Positions 8,015 to 16,994 of a stretch of DNA of 64,000 nucleotides are shown here, one piece after another. The stretch comes from Psychrobacillus psychrodurans (lineage in GTDB: Bacteria; Bacillota; Bacilli; Bacillales_A; Planococcaceae). Numbering within the stretch: the first letter of the stretch is position 1; the number at the start of each line of letters is the position of its first letter. Position numbers and translations under genes: made by a program. The DNA lies in assembly GCF_027563345.1 (NCBI RefSeq), contig NZ_JAMKBK010000002.1. One strand, 5' to 3'. The notes beneath the pieces are model-generated. The model saw only the letters and a list, made by a program, of their open reading frames with translations. It searched no databases and was not told the origin of the DNA.

Positions 8015-8338
8015 CTAATTTTCTTGTATTTGAATATTAACAAGCTCATCAGTATCAGTAATATATTCAATCCTTACAGATACTCCAAATTCCTTACCAC
8101 TATCTTTTAACCATAACTTAAATTTTTCAATTGTAGAACTTTCTTTAGTTTCCTTTCCCTCATGTAGGTAGTCAATAATACTTGCATTCGGATATTTGGA
8201 TTGTGCTTCTTTCATAGCTAGCTGTCCCCACTTAGCATATGCTGGTATTTCCTGTTGTGTAGGTGCAATCGACTGTATATGTGCTGTAACTAATTGGGTA
8301 GAAGTAATAATTCCAAGTGCAATAACTATTTTCTGCAT
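8015..8338 (-). CDS. DUF3889 secreted protein (YqzG/YhdC-like)
   Basis: 107 residues with a short hydrophobic N-terminal signal (MQKIVIALGIITSTQLVTAHI) and the DUF3889 core: PAYAKWGQLAMKEAQSKYP, then IDYLHEGKE and FKLWLKDSGKEFGVSVRIEY. This matches Bacillus YqzG and YhdC, secreted or membrane-attached proteins of unknown function. AAAGGAAAGGAG precedes the ATG. It is transcribed against the flanking genes as a single unit. Confidence 0.82.
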   Translation of the reverse strand: MQKIVIALGIITSTQLVTAHIQSIAPTQQEIPAYAKWGQLAMKEAQSKYPNASIIDYLHEGKETKESSTIEKFKLWLKDSGKEFGVSVRIEYITDTDELVNIQIQEN

Positions 8339-8587
8339 GATTAAACTCCTTTCCTTTTGTTTAGGATGAGTCTTTCGTTGAAAATAATTCTATGAAGAGC
8401 CATGTTTATTAAAACATTATCGAATACAACATAATTTAGGTTTTAAGGAAGTTGTATTTCTTCATCAGTACATATATTCTTTCATGTAGTCTGTTTATAT
8501 ATATAATGAGAGTAATAATTCTGAAAAATGATAAACTTGTAATATAATGAAAGATGAACAGGATACTGAAATCAAGGGGGCAACATA

Positions 8588-9373
8588 ATGGAATTAGGAT
8601 TAACAGGAAAAGTAGCAATAGTTACTGGTTCAAGTAAAGGTATAGGTTTACAAACAGCTTTGCAATTAGTGCAAGAGGGAGCAAGTGTAGTATTATGTGC
8701 AAGAGGAAAAGAAAAATTAAAAGAGGCAGCGGCATTTATTAAAACTGAAACAGGAGCAGACGTATTAATTGTTCCGGCTGACATTACAAAAGAGGAAGCT
8801 TGTAAAGAAGTCATTCAAAAAACAATTAATCATTATGGTCGAATTGATATTTTAGTTAATAATGCGGGTACTTCATCTGCCAATCCTTTCGATTCAGTGG
8901 ATACAGATTTATGGCAAACAGATTTAGACTTAAAATTATTTGGAGCAATACATACCTCAAAAGCTGCAATTCCCTATATGAGAGAAGTAGGCGGAGGAGC
9001 TATTGTAAACGTAACAGCAGTTTTAGGGAAAACACCACCTGCAAGTTCTTTACCAACGACAGTTAGTCGAGCAGCTGGTATGGCTTTGACTAAAGCTATG
9101 AGTAAAGACTTAGGCAAAGACAATATTCGGGTAAATACAGTTTGCATTGGACTTATCAGAAGTAATCAAATCGAATTAAAATGGAAAAAGGATGCTCCAG
9201 AACTTACTTGGGAAGAATATTCTAGAAATGTAGTAGGTCCTACGATTCCACTTCAACGAATTGGTGAAACAACTGAAGCAGCAAATGTCATTACTTTTCT
9301 AGTATCCGATGCCGCTTCCTATGTAACTGGAACAGCCGTAAATATCGATGGTGGATCTGGTGGAACACTTTAA
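8588..9373 (+). CDS. SDR family protein lacking the catalytic Ser-Tyr-Lys
   Basis: 261 residues with the classical SDR layout: nucleotide motif TGSSKGIG (13-20), NNAG (91-94) and a closing VTGTAVNIDGGSG. Where active enzymes have Ser, then Tyr 13 residues on and Lys 4 after that, this protein reads VNVTAVLGK...LPTTVSRAAG: Ser becomes Ala, Tyr becomes Thr, Lys becomes Arg. The cofactor fold is intact but the standard hydride-transfer chemistry is not expected. AAGGGGG precedes the ATG. The gene stands alone and its probable terminator is split by a repeat element. Confidence 0.85.
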   Translation: MELGLTGKVAIVTGSSKGIGLQTALQLVQEGASVVLCARGKEKLKEAAAFIKTETGADVLIVPADITKEEACKEVIQKTINHYGRIDILVNNAGTSSANPFDSVDTDLWQTDLDLKLFGAIHTSKAAIPYMREVGGGAIVNVTAVLGKTPPASSLPTTVSRAAGMALTKAMSKDLGKDNIRVNTVCIGLIRSNQIELKWKKDAPELTWEEYSRNVVGPTIPLQRIGETTEAANVITFLVSDAASYVTGTAVNIDGGSGGTL

Positions 9374-9388
9374 GGGAAATAGAATATC

Positions 9389-9657
9389 AATTGAGTCAAT
9401 TTCATAAAAAATATTATTTAGTTAAACCCGAACAATGCTGATTTCCGTTCTAGGCGGACGCTTTCCGCGGGCACGGCTTCAATCTCCTCGTCACTACGTT
9501 CCTGCGGGGCTTTCAGCTCGTGCTGTTCCCGCTGGAGTCGCCGGCTGCCACTCCAATCGACGGGATCAACTTTCCCTAAAAACGAATAATTTATTGCGAT
9601 ATTATGTAAACATTCGTACTTTTAAATAATACAAGTAATTATGAAATTGACTCAATT
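9389..9657. repeat. GC-rich Bacillales repeat enclosed by a 17-bp perfect inverted repeat
   Basis: AATTGAGTCAATTTCAT (9389-9405) and ATGAAATTGACTCAATT (9641-9657) are perfect inverted copies. Between them lies a GC-rich core (about 9440-9570) with GGCGGACGCTTTCCGCGGGC, TCCTCGTCACTACGTTCCTG and CGCTGGAGTCGCCG. Related cores occur at 15117-15212 and 33916-34030. The outer arms begin 16 nt after the SDR stop codon, as a terminator would. The core translates in one frame without stops, but it is non-coding repeat DNA. Confidence 0.8.
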
Positions 9658-9694
9658 AAAATGTAAATTTAATAATATTATGGAATTGAAAACA

Positions 9695-9736
9695 AAACTA
9701 GAAATCCTAATTGTAAAAGGGTTTCTAGTTATTTAA
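9695..9736. terminator. Terminator-like hairpin
   Basis: AACTAGAAATCC pairs with GGGTTTCTAGTT (one G-U) around TAATTGTAAAA, followed by ATTTAAAT. No intact gene ends right before it; it may belong to the decayed minus-strand gene at 9814-10036 or be a relic. Confidence 0.6.
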
Positions 9737-9813
9737 ATCAGTCAATATTTATATTAGATCATAAGCAGAGTTTCCTCGACCACAATCCTCATTTGTAGCT
9801 TTTTCAGTAATTT

Positions 9814-10036
9814 TTAGTTTAATAGTTGCTTGAAGTCCTCCAAGTCAATTTTACATTTGCGTTCAAGCTCTTCCATTGTATCTGCTTTAATAAGAAAATC
9901 ACTTCCTTTTGATTTCTTAGGCGTCATATGTGTTATATATCCCGAATTTCTATTTCGACTTTTCTAATAGCCATGAATTAAACCTTCTTCCTCGCTATCC
10001 TGTAATCCTACTTTTTTAACACATGGTTATTTGTAA
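9814..10036 (-). pseudogene. Decayed small gene with an in-frame stop
   Basis: On the minus strand one frame reads VKKVGLQDSEEEGLIHGY, a TAG stop, then KSRNRNSGYITHMTPKKSKG and on to TMEELERKCKIDLEDFKQLL before TAA at 9814-9816. The composition is protein-like on both sides of the single stop. A shorter product from the internal ATG (MTPKKSKGSDFL..., 37 residues) is possible but has no clear ribosome site. I do not recognise the family. Confidence 0.4.
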
Positions 10037-10150
10037 TTTACAAACCATCTCCTGAAAACTCAGCGGAATCATCCCACCTTTACAGTCACAACTCTACTCT
10101 AAAAGTAATATTATAGAGCTAAGTGCAGCCTATACATTAGGAGTGAAAGT

Positions 10151-11587
10151 ATGCCAGCTATAACAGGCAAGCAGTACATTAATCGGATCGATCAGCTTAA
10201 AGCGGATGTTTGGATAGACGGAAAGCCTGTTTCAGGGAACATTTCTGAGCATCCTGCATTTAAAGGAATTATAAAAAGTCAGGCTAGATTGTACGATCTT
10301 CAGCATGACAAAGACTTAAAAAATGTTCTAACTTATTTATCTCCAACTACAAAAAAATGGGTAGGAATGTCATATTTGCAGCCCAAGACAAAAGAGGATT
10401 TAGTGGCAAGACGAGAAATGGTACAGCAATGGGCTAAATCGAATAATGGACTCATGGGAAGAAGTCCGGATTATATGAACACAGTATTAATGGCATTAGC
10501 CTCATCAGTTCATTTATTGGCGGACCAAAAGAATTGTTTTCCAGATAATCTACAATCATTTTACGAATATGCAAGAGAAAATGACATCTCTATGACTCAT
10601 ACGTTTATAGAACCACAAGTAAATCGCACACAACTTTATGTGGAACGTTCAGATGAACCTATAGCCGCAAAAATAGTAGGCAAGAACAAAGATGGAATCA
10701 TTATAAAAGGTGCGCGACTACTTGCGACACAAGGTGGAATAACGGATGAACTATTAGTTATTGCAGCAGGGGGGAAAGCAGAAGAAGGTAATAGTTTTGC
10801 ATTTTCCATACCTTGTAATACAAAAGGTTTAAGGTTCATCGGTAGGGAATCGTTTGTTGGAGGAGACTCCAATTTTAACTATCCATTAAGTTCGAAGTAC
10901 GAAGAAATTGATAGTATTGTTGTATTTGACGATGTTTTAGTTCCCTGGGAGCGTGTATTTTATTATGACAATTTATTTATATCAACTAATTTTATGAAGT
11001 CGAGCTCGTTCTTGCCCTTTACACTTCATCAAGTAGCATCTAGGCAGATTGTGAAAACTGAATTCATATTGGGAATTGTCCAATCTATTATTGAAACAAT
11101 TAATATTGAGGAATATCAACATGTGCAAGAGAAAGCAACTGAAATAATTATTGCCTTGGAAACGATGAAAGCGTTGGTGATAAAATCAGAAGTAGAGGCC
11201 AAAGTAGACAAAGGCGGATGGATGCAACCAGACAGCACCACATTACAAATTGCTATGAATGTATTTCCACGCATATATCCGCGTTTTAGTGAAATAATTC
11301 AGCTCTTAGGTGCCAGTGGATTAATGTCCATCCCAACCGAAAGCGCATTTCAATCGCCTATTAGAAATGAGTTAAATCACTACTTACAATCTTGGGAAGA
11401 CATTGGAAAGGATCGTGTCAAACTTTTCCGATTAGCATGGGATTTAACTATGAGTGCATTTGGCACACGACAAACACTATATGAACGTTTTTTCTTTGGT
11501 GATCCTGTTCGATTGGCAAGTCAGTTATACTTTTCCTATGATACGGAAGAATATGTACAACGAGTGAAAGATATTTTGAAACAATAA
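10151..11587 (+). CDS. hpaB: 4-hydroxyphenylacetate 3-monooxygenase oxygenase component (HpaB family)
   Basis: 478 residues, the normal size of HpaB/YoaI flavin-dependent monooxygenases, which use free FADH2 to hydroxylate a phenolic ring. Signatures: an N-terminal TGKQYINRID, HTFIEPQVNR (about 156-165), VKLFRLAWDL and a C-terminal YERFFFGDPVRLASQLY. TAGGAGTGA precedes the ATG. The partner flavin reductase (HpaC) and the rest of the homoprotocatechuate pathway are not nearby, so the substrate is assigned by family only. It stands alone before the ileS T-box. Confidence 0.85.
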   Translation: MPAITGKQYINRIDQLKADVWIDGKPVSGNISEHPAFKGIIKSQARLYDLQHDKDLKNVLTYLSPTTKKWVGMSYLQPKTKEDLVARREMVQQWAKSNNGLMGRSPDYMNTVLMALASSVHLLADQKNCFPDNLQSFYEYARENDISMTHTFIEPQVNRTQLYVERSDEPIAAKIVGKNKDGIIIKGARLLATQGGITDELLVIAAGGKAEEGNSFAFSIPCNTKGLRFIGRESFVGGDSNFNYPLSSKYEEIDSIVVFDDVLVPWERVFYYDNLFISTNFMKSSSFLPFTLHQVASRQIVKTEFILGIVQSIIETINIEEYQHVQEKATEIIIALETMKALVIKSEVEAKVDKGGWMQPDSTTLQIAMNVFPRIYPRFSEIIQLLGASGLMSIPTESAFQSPIRNELNHYLQSWEDIGKDRVKLFRLAWDLTMSAFGTRQTLYERFFFGDPVRLASQLYFSYDTEEYVQRVKDILKQ

Positions 11588-11649
11588 ATAATTGACACTA
11601 TCTTCTAATTTTGCTATATTACTATTCAATAAAAGCATATAAATTCGTT

Positions 11650-11897
11650 GAAGAGAAAGAGTAATGTATCGATTTGTTCCCCAGAGAGCTGATACCTTGG
11701 TGAAAGTCAGTGTGCAGGTTATACATGAATATCCTCTCTGAGAAGAAGAGCTGAAGATTTTAGTAAGCTTATCCGGGTGTCTACCGTTAAAAAGAACACG
11801 TATGATTTGTACGTTGCTAAGTGCTATTGGATCGGCTCAATAGAATTAGGGTGGTATCGCGGTTAACCCCGTCCCTTTACTCGGGACGGGGTTTTTT
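11650..11897 (+). promoter_or_regulatory. T-box leader of ileS
   Basis: It carries the T-box sequence AGGGTGGTATCGCGG (11848-11862) and a strong terminator CCCCGTCCC/GGGACGGGG followed by TTTTTT (11867-11897). Upstream is the stem I region with GAGAGCTGATACCTTGGTGA. The probable specifier is ATC at 11731-11733 in ATGAATATCCTC, an isoleucine codon that fits the downstream gene. Uncharged tRNA-Ile should favour the antiterminator and switch on the synthetase. Confidence 0.92.
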
Positions 11898-11932
11898 GTA
11901 TGCCTTTTATACAATGTATAGGAGGAATAGTG

Positions 11933-14900
11933 ATGAGTGCGCAAGATGTAAAAGAAAGTAAAGTACAAAGGGAACAAAGAATTCGAGAGTATTGGCAAAA
12001 CAATAGAACTTTTGAAAAGTCTGTACAAAACCGGGAAGAGAAAACTCCATTTGTTTTTTATGAGGGACCACCAACAGCAAATGGCCTACCGCATGTCGGC
12101 CACGCATTAGGAAGAACGATTAAAGATGTTGTAGCTCGCTATAAAACTATGCAAGGGTTTAGAGTAGAGCGAAAAGCAGGATGGGACACACATGGTTTAC
12201 CAGTTGAACTTGGAGTAGAGAAGCAGCTAGGAATATCAGGGAAGCAAGATATTGAAAATTACGGTGTTGAGGATTTTGTTAAGAAGTGCAAGGAAAGTGT
12301 ATTCACATACGAAAAAATTTGGCGTTCTTTTACCGAAGAACTTGGTTATTGGGTAGACATGGATAACCCATATTTAACATTAAGTAACGAGTATATGGAA
12401 AGTGTTTGGAATATTTTAAGTAAGGTTCATCACGATAAACTGCTTTATAAAGGACATCGAGTATCACCTTATTGTCCTAGCTGCCAAACATCTTTGAGTT
12501 CACATGAAGTGGCACAGGGTTATAAAGATGTAAAGGATCTCTCTGCTACGGTTAAGTTTAAACTCGTAAATGCTGATGAGTACTTTCTTGGTTGGACTAC
12601 AACACCTTGGACGCTACCAGCAAACGTAGCGCTAGCTATGAATCCTAGTCTAGTCTATGTGCGGGCTAAGGTAGAAAGTGAAATATATATAGTTGCAAAA
12701 TCATTAGTTCCTGCTGTATTGGGAGAAAAAGCTATCGTCCTAAGTGAACATTCAGGAGTCGAATTTGAAGGTGTTCCTTATCTTCCGCCATTCCATTATG
12801 TAGATATAACAAAAGGGCATATTGTTGTGTTAGCGGATTATGTAACAGAAACGAGTGGTACAGGAATAGTGCATATTGCCCCTGCATATGGTGAGGATGA
12901 TTATCTAACAGTACAACAAAACGGACTTACTTTCGTAAATGTCGTGGATCAACGAGGGTGTTATACAGAAGTGGTCACAGATTTAGCTGGCCAATTTGTG
13001 AAGGACAGTGACGTTGAGATCATTAAGTTATTAGCGAATAACGGCTTATTATTTCATAAGGAGAAATACGAACATAGCTATCCTCATTGTTGGCGTTGTG
13101 ATTCACCTCTACTTTATTATGCAACGGACAGTTGGTTCATTAAGATGTCAGCGTTAAAGGAACAGCTAGTTGAAAATAATGAGTCGGTAAATTGGTATCC
13201 TGACCATATTAAAAATGGGCGTTTTGGGAATTTCTTAGAAAATGTGGTGGATTGGAATATCAGCCGAAATCGTTACTGGGGAACCCCTTTAAACATTTGG
13301 ATTTGTTCAACCTGTGAATATGAAGTAGCTCCGACTAGTATTACATCTTTAACAAAACTCGCATCTAAGCCATTGCCTGAAAACTTAGAGTTGCATAAGC
13401 CATATATAGATGCCATTCTCTGTACTTGTCCAAAATGTAGTGGGGAAATGTTGCGTACGCCTGAAGTAATCGATGTATGGTTTGATAGCGGATCGATGCC
13501 TTTTGCACAGAACCATTATCCATTTGATGATAATAAACAATTTAACGATCAGTTCCCTGCAGATGTAGTAATAGAAGGAATTGATCAAACTCGAGGATTT
13601 TTCTATAGTTTGCTTGCTGTATCAACCCTCTTTACAGGAAAAGCACCTTACAAAAATGTGTTATCACTCGGACATGTATTAGATGAGCAAGGTCAAAAAA
13701 TGTCTAAAAGTAAAGGGAATGCACTAGATCCACTTGATCTAATGCATCAGTATGGTGCCGATGCATTACGCTGGTCATTATTAGTAGATAGTTCTCCATG
13801 GAATCCAAAACGTTTTTCGTCAAAGATTGTACAAGAAGCTAGTTCTAAGCTACTTGATACACTTGATAATATTTTTAAATTTTATTCACTATATGCAAAT
13901 ATTGATCAGTTTACCTTCGATAAAACGAAACCTGGTAAACAAACAAAAATGGATCGATGGGTTCTTTCAAGGCTGAATAGTACAGTTCAAAAGGTAACAG
14001 AGTTTATGGAAGATTATCAAATTACTCAAGCTACTCGTGAAATTGCTGAATTAGTTGAGGAAGTAAGTAATTGGTATGTTCGTAGATCGAGACAGCGTTT
14101 TTGGGCGACAGGTTTTTCTGACGATAAACGTGCAGCATTTAATACTCTATACCACGTATTAAGTACTGTTAGTAAATTAGTTGCACCGTTTAGTCCATAC
14201 ATCGCAGAGGACATACATTTAAAATTACAAAATGCCAGCGTTCATCTTCAAGACTACCCAAAATATCAAAGCAATTTCATCGATAGAAAATTAGAGGATG
14301 ATATGAATGCTGTATTGAAGATTGTGGAGTTAGGTCGCAGCATCCGAAATTCAAATAACTTGAAAGTAAAACAACCGCTAGCTGAAATGGTCATTTATAC
14401 AGTAGTATCCAACGAAAACTTAAAGAAATATGAATCCATTATTCAAGACGAACTAAACATAAAAAAAATAAATTTTTTAACTGATTTGGAAGGGCTAGAA
14501 GAAGTTTCGTTTAAGTTAAACTTTAAAACAGCTGGTGCTGTATTTGGTAAAAATGTGAATGATGTGAAACAGTATGTGGAGAATTTGACAGTTTCCGAAA
14601 AAGAATTACTAAAATCAGAAGGTAATATAACAATAGTTTTGTCAAATGAATCCTATGTATTGTTAAAAGAGCATGTAATTACAGAATCCCATATGAAAGA
14701 AGGTTATGCATTTTTAGAGGATGGAATCTATAAGGTACTTATAAATACGAAGCTAACTACTGAGTTAATAGAAGAAGGGCAAATTCGTGATTTTATACGT
14801 ATCATTCAGGACACACGTAAAAAGCATAATTATCCAATTGAAAAATATATAAATATTTCAATAAGTTGCAACGAGGATTCTAAATCATTAATTGAGCGTT

Positions 14901-15028
14901 TTGACTCCTTAATAAAAACAAATGTATTGGTTCATCATATACAATTTGTTTCAGAGCTTGAATCTGACTCATCAATAACTATTATGTTAGATAATCAAAA
15001 AGTAAGCTTTAGCATACAGTTAAAATAA
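11933..15028 (+). CDS. ileS: Isoleucyl-tRNA synthetase, long IleS2-type
   Basis: 1031 residues, longer than the roughly 920-residue housekeeping IleS1 of Bacillus. It resembles the eukaryote-like IleS2/MupA type, to which several naturally mupirocin-resistant Bacillus enzymes belong. The HIGH motif reads PHVGH (53-57) in GPPTANGLPHVGH and the KMSKS loop is at 589-593. The editing domain contains GWTTTPWTLPANVALA. The start at 11933 has GGAGG 7 nt before it; the in-frame ATG at 11900 lies in the terminator tail of the T-box. Whether another ileS exists in the genome cannot be seen. Confidence 0.93.
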   Translation: MSAQDVKESKVQREQRIREYWQNNRTFEKSVQNREEKTPFVFYEGPPTANGLPHVGHALGRTIKDVVARYKTMQGFRVERKAGWDTHGLPVELGVEKQLGISGKQDIENYGVEDFVKKCKESVFTYEKIWRSFTEELGYWVDMDNPYLTLSNEYMESVWNILSKVHHDKLLYKGHRVSPYCPSCQTSLSSHEVAQGYKDVKDLSATVKFKLVNADEYFLGWTTTPWTLPANVALAMNPSLVYVRAKVESEIYIVAKSLVPAVLGEKAIVLSEHSGVEFEGVPYLPPFHYVDITKGHIVVLADYVTETSGTGIVHIAPAYGEDDYLTVQQNGLTFVNVVDQRGCYTEVVTDLAGQFVKDSDVEIIKLLANNGLLFHKEKYEHSYPHCWRCDSPLLYYATDSWFIKMSALKEQLVENNESVNWYPDHIKNGRFGNFLENVVDWNISRNRYWGTPLNIWICSTCEYEVAPTSITSLTKLASKPLPENLELHKPYIDAILCTCPKCSGEMLRTPEVIDVWFDSGSMPFAQNHYPFDDNKQFNDQFPADVVIEGIDQTRGFFYSLLAVSTLFTGKAPYKNVLSLGHVLDEQGQKMSKSKGNALDPLDLMHQYGADALRWSLLVDSSPWNPKRFSSKIVQEASSKLLDTLDNIFKFYSLYANIDQFTFDKTKPGKQTKMDRWVLSRLNSTVQKVTEFMEDYQITQATREIAELVEEVSNWYVRRSRQRFWATGFSDDKRAAFNTLYHVLSTVSKLVAPFSPYIAEDIHLKLQNASVHLQDYPKYQSNFIDRKLEDDMNAVLKIVELGRSIRNSNNLKVKQPLAEMVIYTVVSNENLKKYESIIQDELNIKKINFLTDLEGLEEVSFKLNFKTAGAVFGKNVNDVKQYVENLTVSEKELLKSEGNITIVLSNESYVLLKEHVITESHMKEGYAFLEDGIYKVLINTKLTTELIEEGQIRDFIRIIQDTRKKHNYPIEKYINISISCNEDSKSLIERFDSLIKTNVLVHHIQFVSELESDSSITIMLDNQKVSFSIQLK

Positions 15029-15037
15029 TTGCACTAA

Positions 15038-15281
15038 GAGGCTGGGACAGAACCCCAAAACAGCATTTTTCTCAGTGAGAAAAATGCTGTATTTTTTACT
15101 GTGCACAAAATTGATTTCCATCTCAGGGACGCTTTCCACGGGCGTGGCCTGAGCCTGTAGTCTCAGGCGTCACGCTATTCCCGTAGGAGTCGCCCCTCCA
15201 TTCCAATCAATTTTATTAAATATCCATTATTTAGTAAAGGTTTCTCCTTATCCAATAAAATTTCAACTTCTGTCCAGCCTC
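15038..15281. repeat. GC-rich Bacillales repeat inside a GAGGCTGG..CCAGCCTC inverted repeat
   Basis: GAGGCTGGGACAGAA (15038-15052) and TTCTGTCCAGCCTC (15268-15281) are inverted copies with one extra G, and the right arm is followed by AATTTTTT. Inside lie a second hairpin (ACAGCATTTTTCTC/GAGAAAAATGCTGT, 15060-15091, then a T-run that can terminate ileS) and a GC-rich core at 15117-15212, related to those at 9440 and 33916 and bounded by AAAATTGATT/AATCAATTTT. Confidence 0.8.
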
Positions 15282-15304
15282 AATTTTTTGATGAACATTA
15301 TAAT

Positions 15305-16591
15305 TTAGACAGACTTTCTTATTATTTGAATAAGAGATTTTCTACGATAGACACTCAATGCTATACCTACAATAAAAGCATTTAGTATAGTCGGCATAAA
15401 ACCGTAACTCATAAATGGTAAAGGCATCGAGACAATTGGTAATTTACCTACTGACATTCCTATAGTATATATAAATTGTATGGAAAAAAGTGTTACGCCT
15501 CCAATGACAAGTAACTTGCCAAATGAATCCTTTATAGAGAATGAAATAATACAAAGTCTTATTACAAATACTGACAAAAGTATAACAATTAATAGTGCCA
15601 ATCCATACCCATATGATTGTATTAGATGTCCAAATACCAAATCAGTATGAGCCCCAGGGATTTTAACTTGTGTTTTGGACCCAAACCAAGCTGCATTTTT
15701 TATAACTTCTTCTAGTAATAGATACATATAACCTGCGCCTTCTGCATTCTCTTGAGGGTTTAAATAACCATATAGACGATGTAATTGATATTGATGAAGT
15801 ATACTAGTGGTTAAAATAACCACTCCTATCGCTAAAATACCCGTAGCGCTAATCACAAGCAACTTTACTCTAGGAATGACTTGACTTTGAGAAAAAAGGA
15901 CACCTACCAGTACAACATACATAAATAATACGGATAAATTAGCAACAGATGCAAATGAAATAATTGATATGACAAAGAGAATCATAGCTTGCAAAATTTT
16001 TACGGAAGGTCTAGCGAAGATCGCAGCCCATGCTATTAAAAATAAAGGAATGGCCATCCAAATTTGTAGGTCTAGCATACCTATTGACAGCATAACCTCC
16101 CCATTAATTAACGTATTTGAAAAGAAATGAAGCAATGATAAGAAACCTATACCAGCGACGTAAAATAAATAACTAAATCTTTGTAGCTTTCGGTAGTCAG
16201 CATACATTATGGCTAAAGCAAGGAACAGACCAAGGATTACAAAGATAACTTTATTTTGAATCATTGTTTGTAAATCAATATAGCCACTATACTGTTCTTG
16301 TTTATATGTGAGCAAAGGTAAAAAGCTTAATAAAAGTGTACAGCAAAGTATGGAAATTAGTAGCCAATCAATTTTGGGTTTATGTATATGGTCTAATGAG
16401 AGACCAAGTGTTAATGGGCTCCCCATTTCTTGAATTGCTTTTTCTTCCGCCTCCATTTCATTAATTCCTTTTTGTAACCAGAGTTTCTTTGATCTCAATA
16501 TGTGTTGCGTTAATTCCTCACTTACATAAGCTTTTGCTTCCTTAGAGCGAATCTTGCTCGTCACTATTTCTAGAAATTGTTTAATTTTCAT
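15305..16591 (-). CDS. FtsW/RodA/SpoVE (SEDS) family protein with an N-terminal permease-prefix domain
   Basis: 428 residues. The first 75 or so form a soluble helical domain (EELTQHILRSK...GINEMEAEEKAIQEMGSPLTLG), the permease-prefix/HAAS-like segment common in sigma- or PadR-linked membrane proteins. After it come about ten membrane segments ending in the SEDS signature PLPFMSYG. SEDS proteins are lipid II polymerases or related. This one begins 11 nt inside the end of the PadR-like gene, so regulator and effector are coupled. It is a conditional paralogue rather than the housekeeping ftsW or rodA; its peptidoglycan role is inferred. Confidence 0.82.
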   Translation of the reverse strand: MKIKQFLEIVTSKIRSKEAKAYVSEELTQHILRSKKLWLQKGINEMEAEEKAIQEMGSPLTLGLSLDHIHKPKIDWLLISILCCTLLLSFLPLLTYKQEQYSGYIDLQTMIQNKVIFVILGLFLALAIMYADYRKLQRFSYLFYVAGIGFLSLLHFFSNTLINGEVMLSIGMLDLQIWMAIPLFLIAWAAIFARPSVKILQAMILFVISIISFASVANLSVLFMYVVLVGVLFSQSQVIPRVKLLVISATGILAIGVVILTTSILHQYQLHRLYGYLNPQENAEGAGYMYLLLEEVIKNAAWFGSKTQVKIPGAHTDLVFGHLIQSYGYGLALLIVILLSVFVIRLCIISFSIKDSFGKLLVIGGVTLFSIQFIYTIGMSVGKLPIVSMPLPFMSYGFMPTILNAFIVGIALSVYRRKSLIQIIRKSV

Positions 16592-16994
16592 TGATATTCA
16601 ACTCCTGGAATAAATCTTTTAAGGAATATCGATTCTTTAACTCTAATTGTTCATTTTGTATTAAGTTTAAACCTTTATTAGTTAGCTCATAGTACTTCTC
16701 GCCATCCTCTTCCCAATAGGATTTGACATAACCTAGATGTTCTTGGGTATGTAGATGTGTGTAAATTATTCCTTCATTATTTACAATACTTTTAATACCT
16801 CTTGCATGAAGTAGTAGTGTTAAATCTGAACCTGTTTTTCTCTGTGTCAATAAAGTTAATATTAATGGCGTTAAATCCGTATGGATGTGTTCTATACTTT
16901 CATTTATTTTTTCTCGTTGTACTTCCTTAAACCGTACATGTTGGAACGTATTATTTTTCATTGCTTTCTTTAACCGCTTTAAACGTTCATCCAT
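16581..16994 (-). CDS. PadR-like transcriptional regulator
   Basis: 137 residues. The winged-helix part (about residues 37-115) shows LTPLILTLLTQRKTGSDLTLLL, GIIYTHLHTQEHLGYVKSYWEEDGEKYYELTNKG, the PadR wing. It overlaps the sigma-factor stop by 16 nt and the SEDS gene start by 11 nt. This sigma - PadR-like - prefix-domain membrane protein order marks it as the middle regulator of a small signalling operon. Confidence 0.78.
   Translation of the reverse strand: MDERLKRLKKAMKNNTFQHVRFKEVQREKINESIEHIHTDLTPLILTLLTQRKTGSDLTLLLHARGIKSIVNNEGIIYTHLHTQEHLGYVKSYWEEDGEKYYELTNKGLNLIQNEQLELKNRYSLKDLFQELNINEN

Noticed and set aside
9435..9629. Open frame reading VLGGRFPRARLQSPRHYVPA...
   Set aside because: It is a translation of the GC-rich interspersed repeat and lacks a ribosome site; the same repeat appears in other frames at the other copies.
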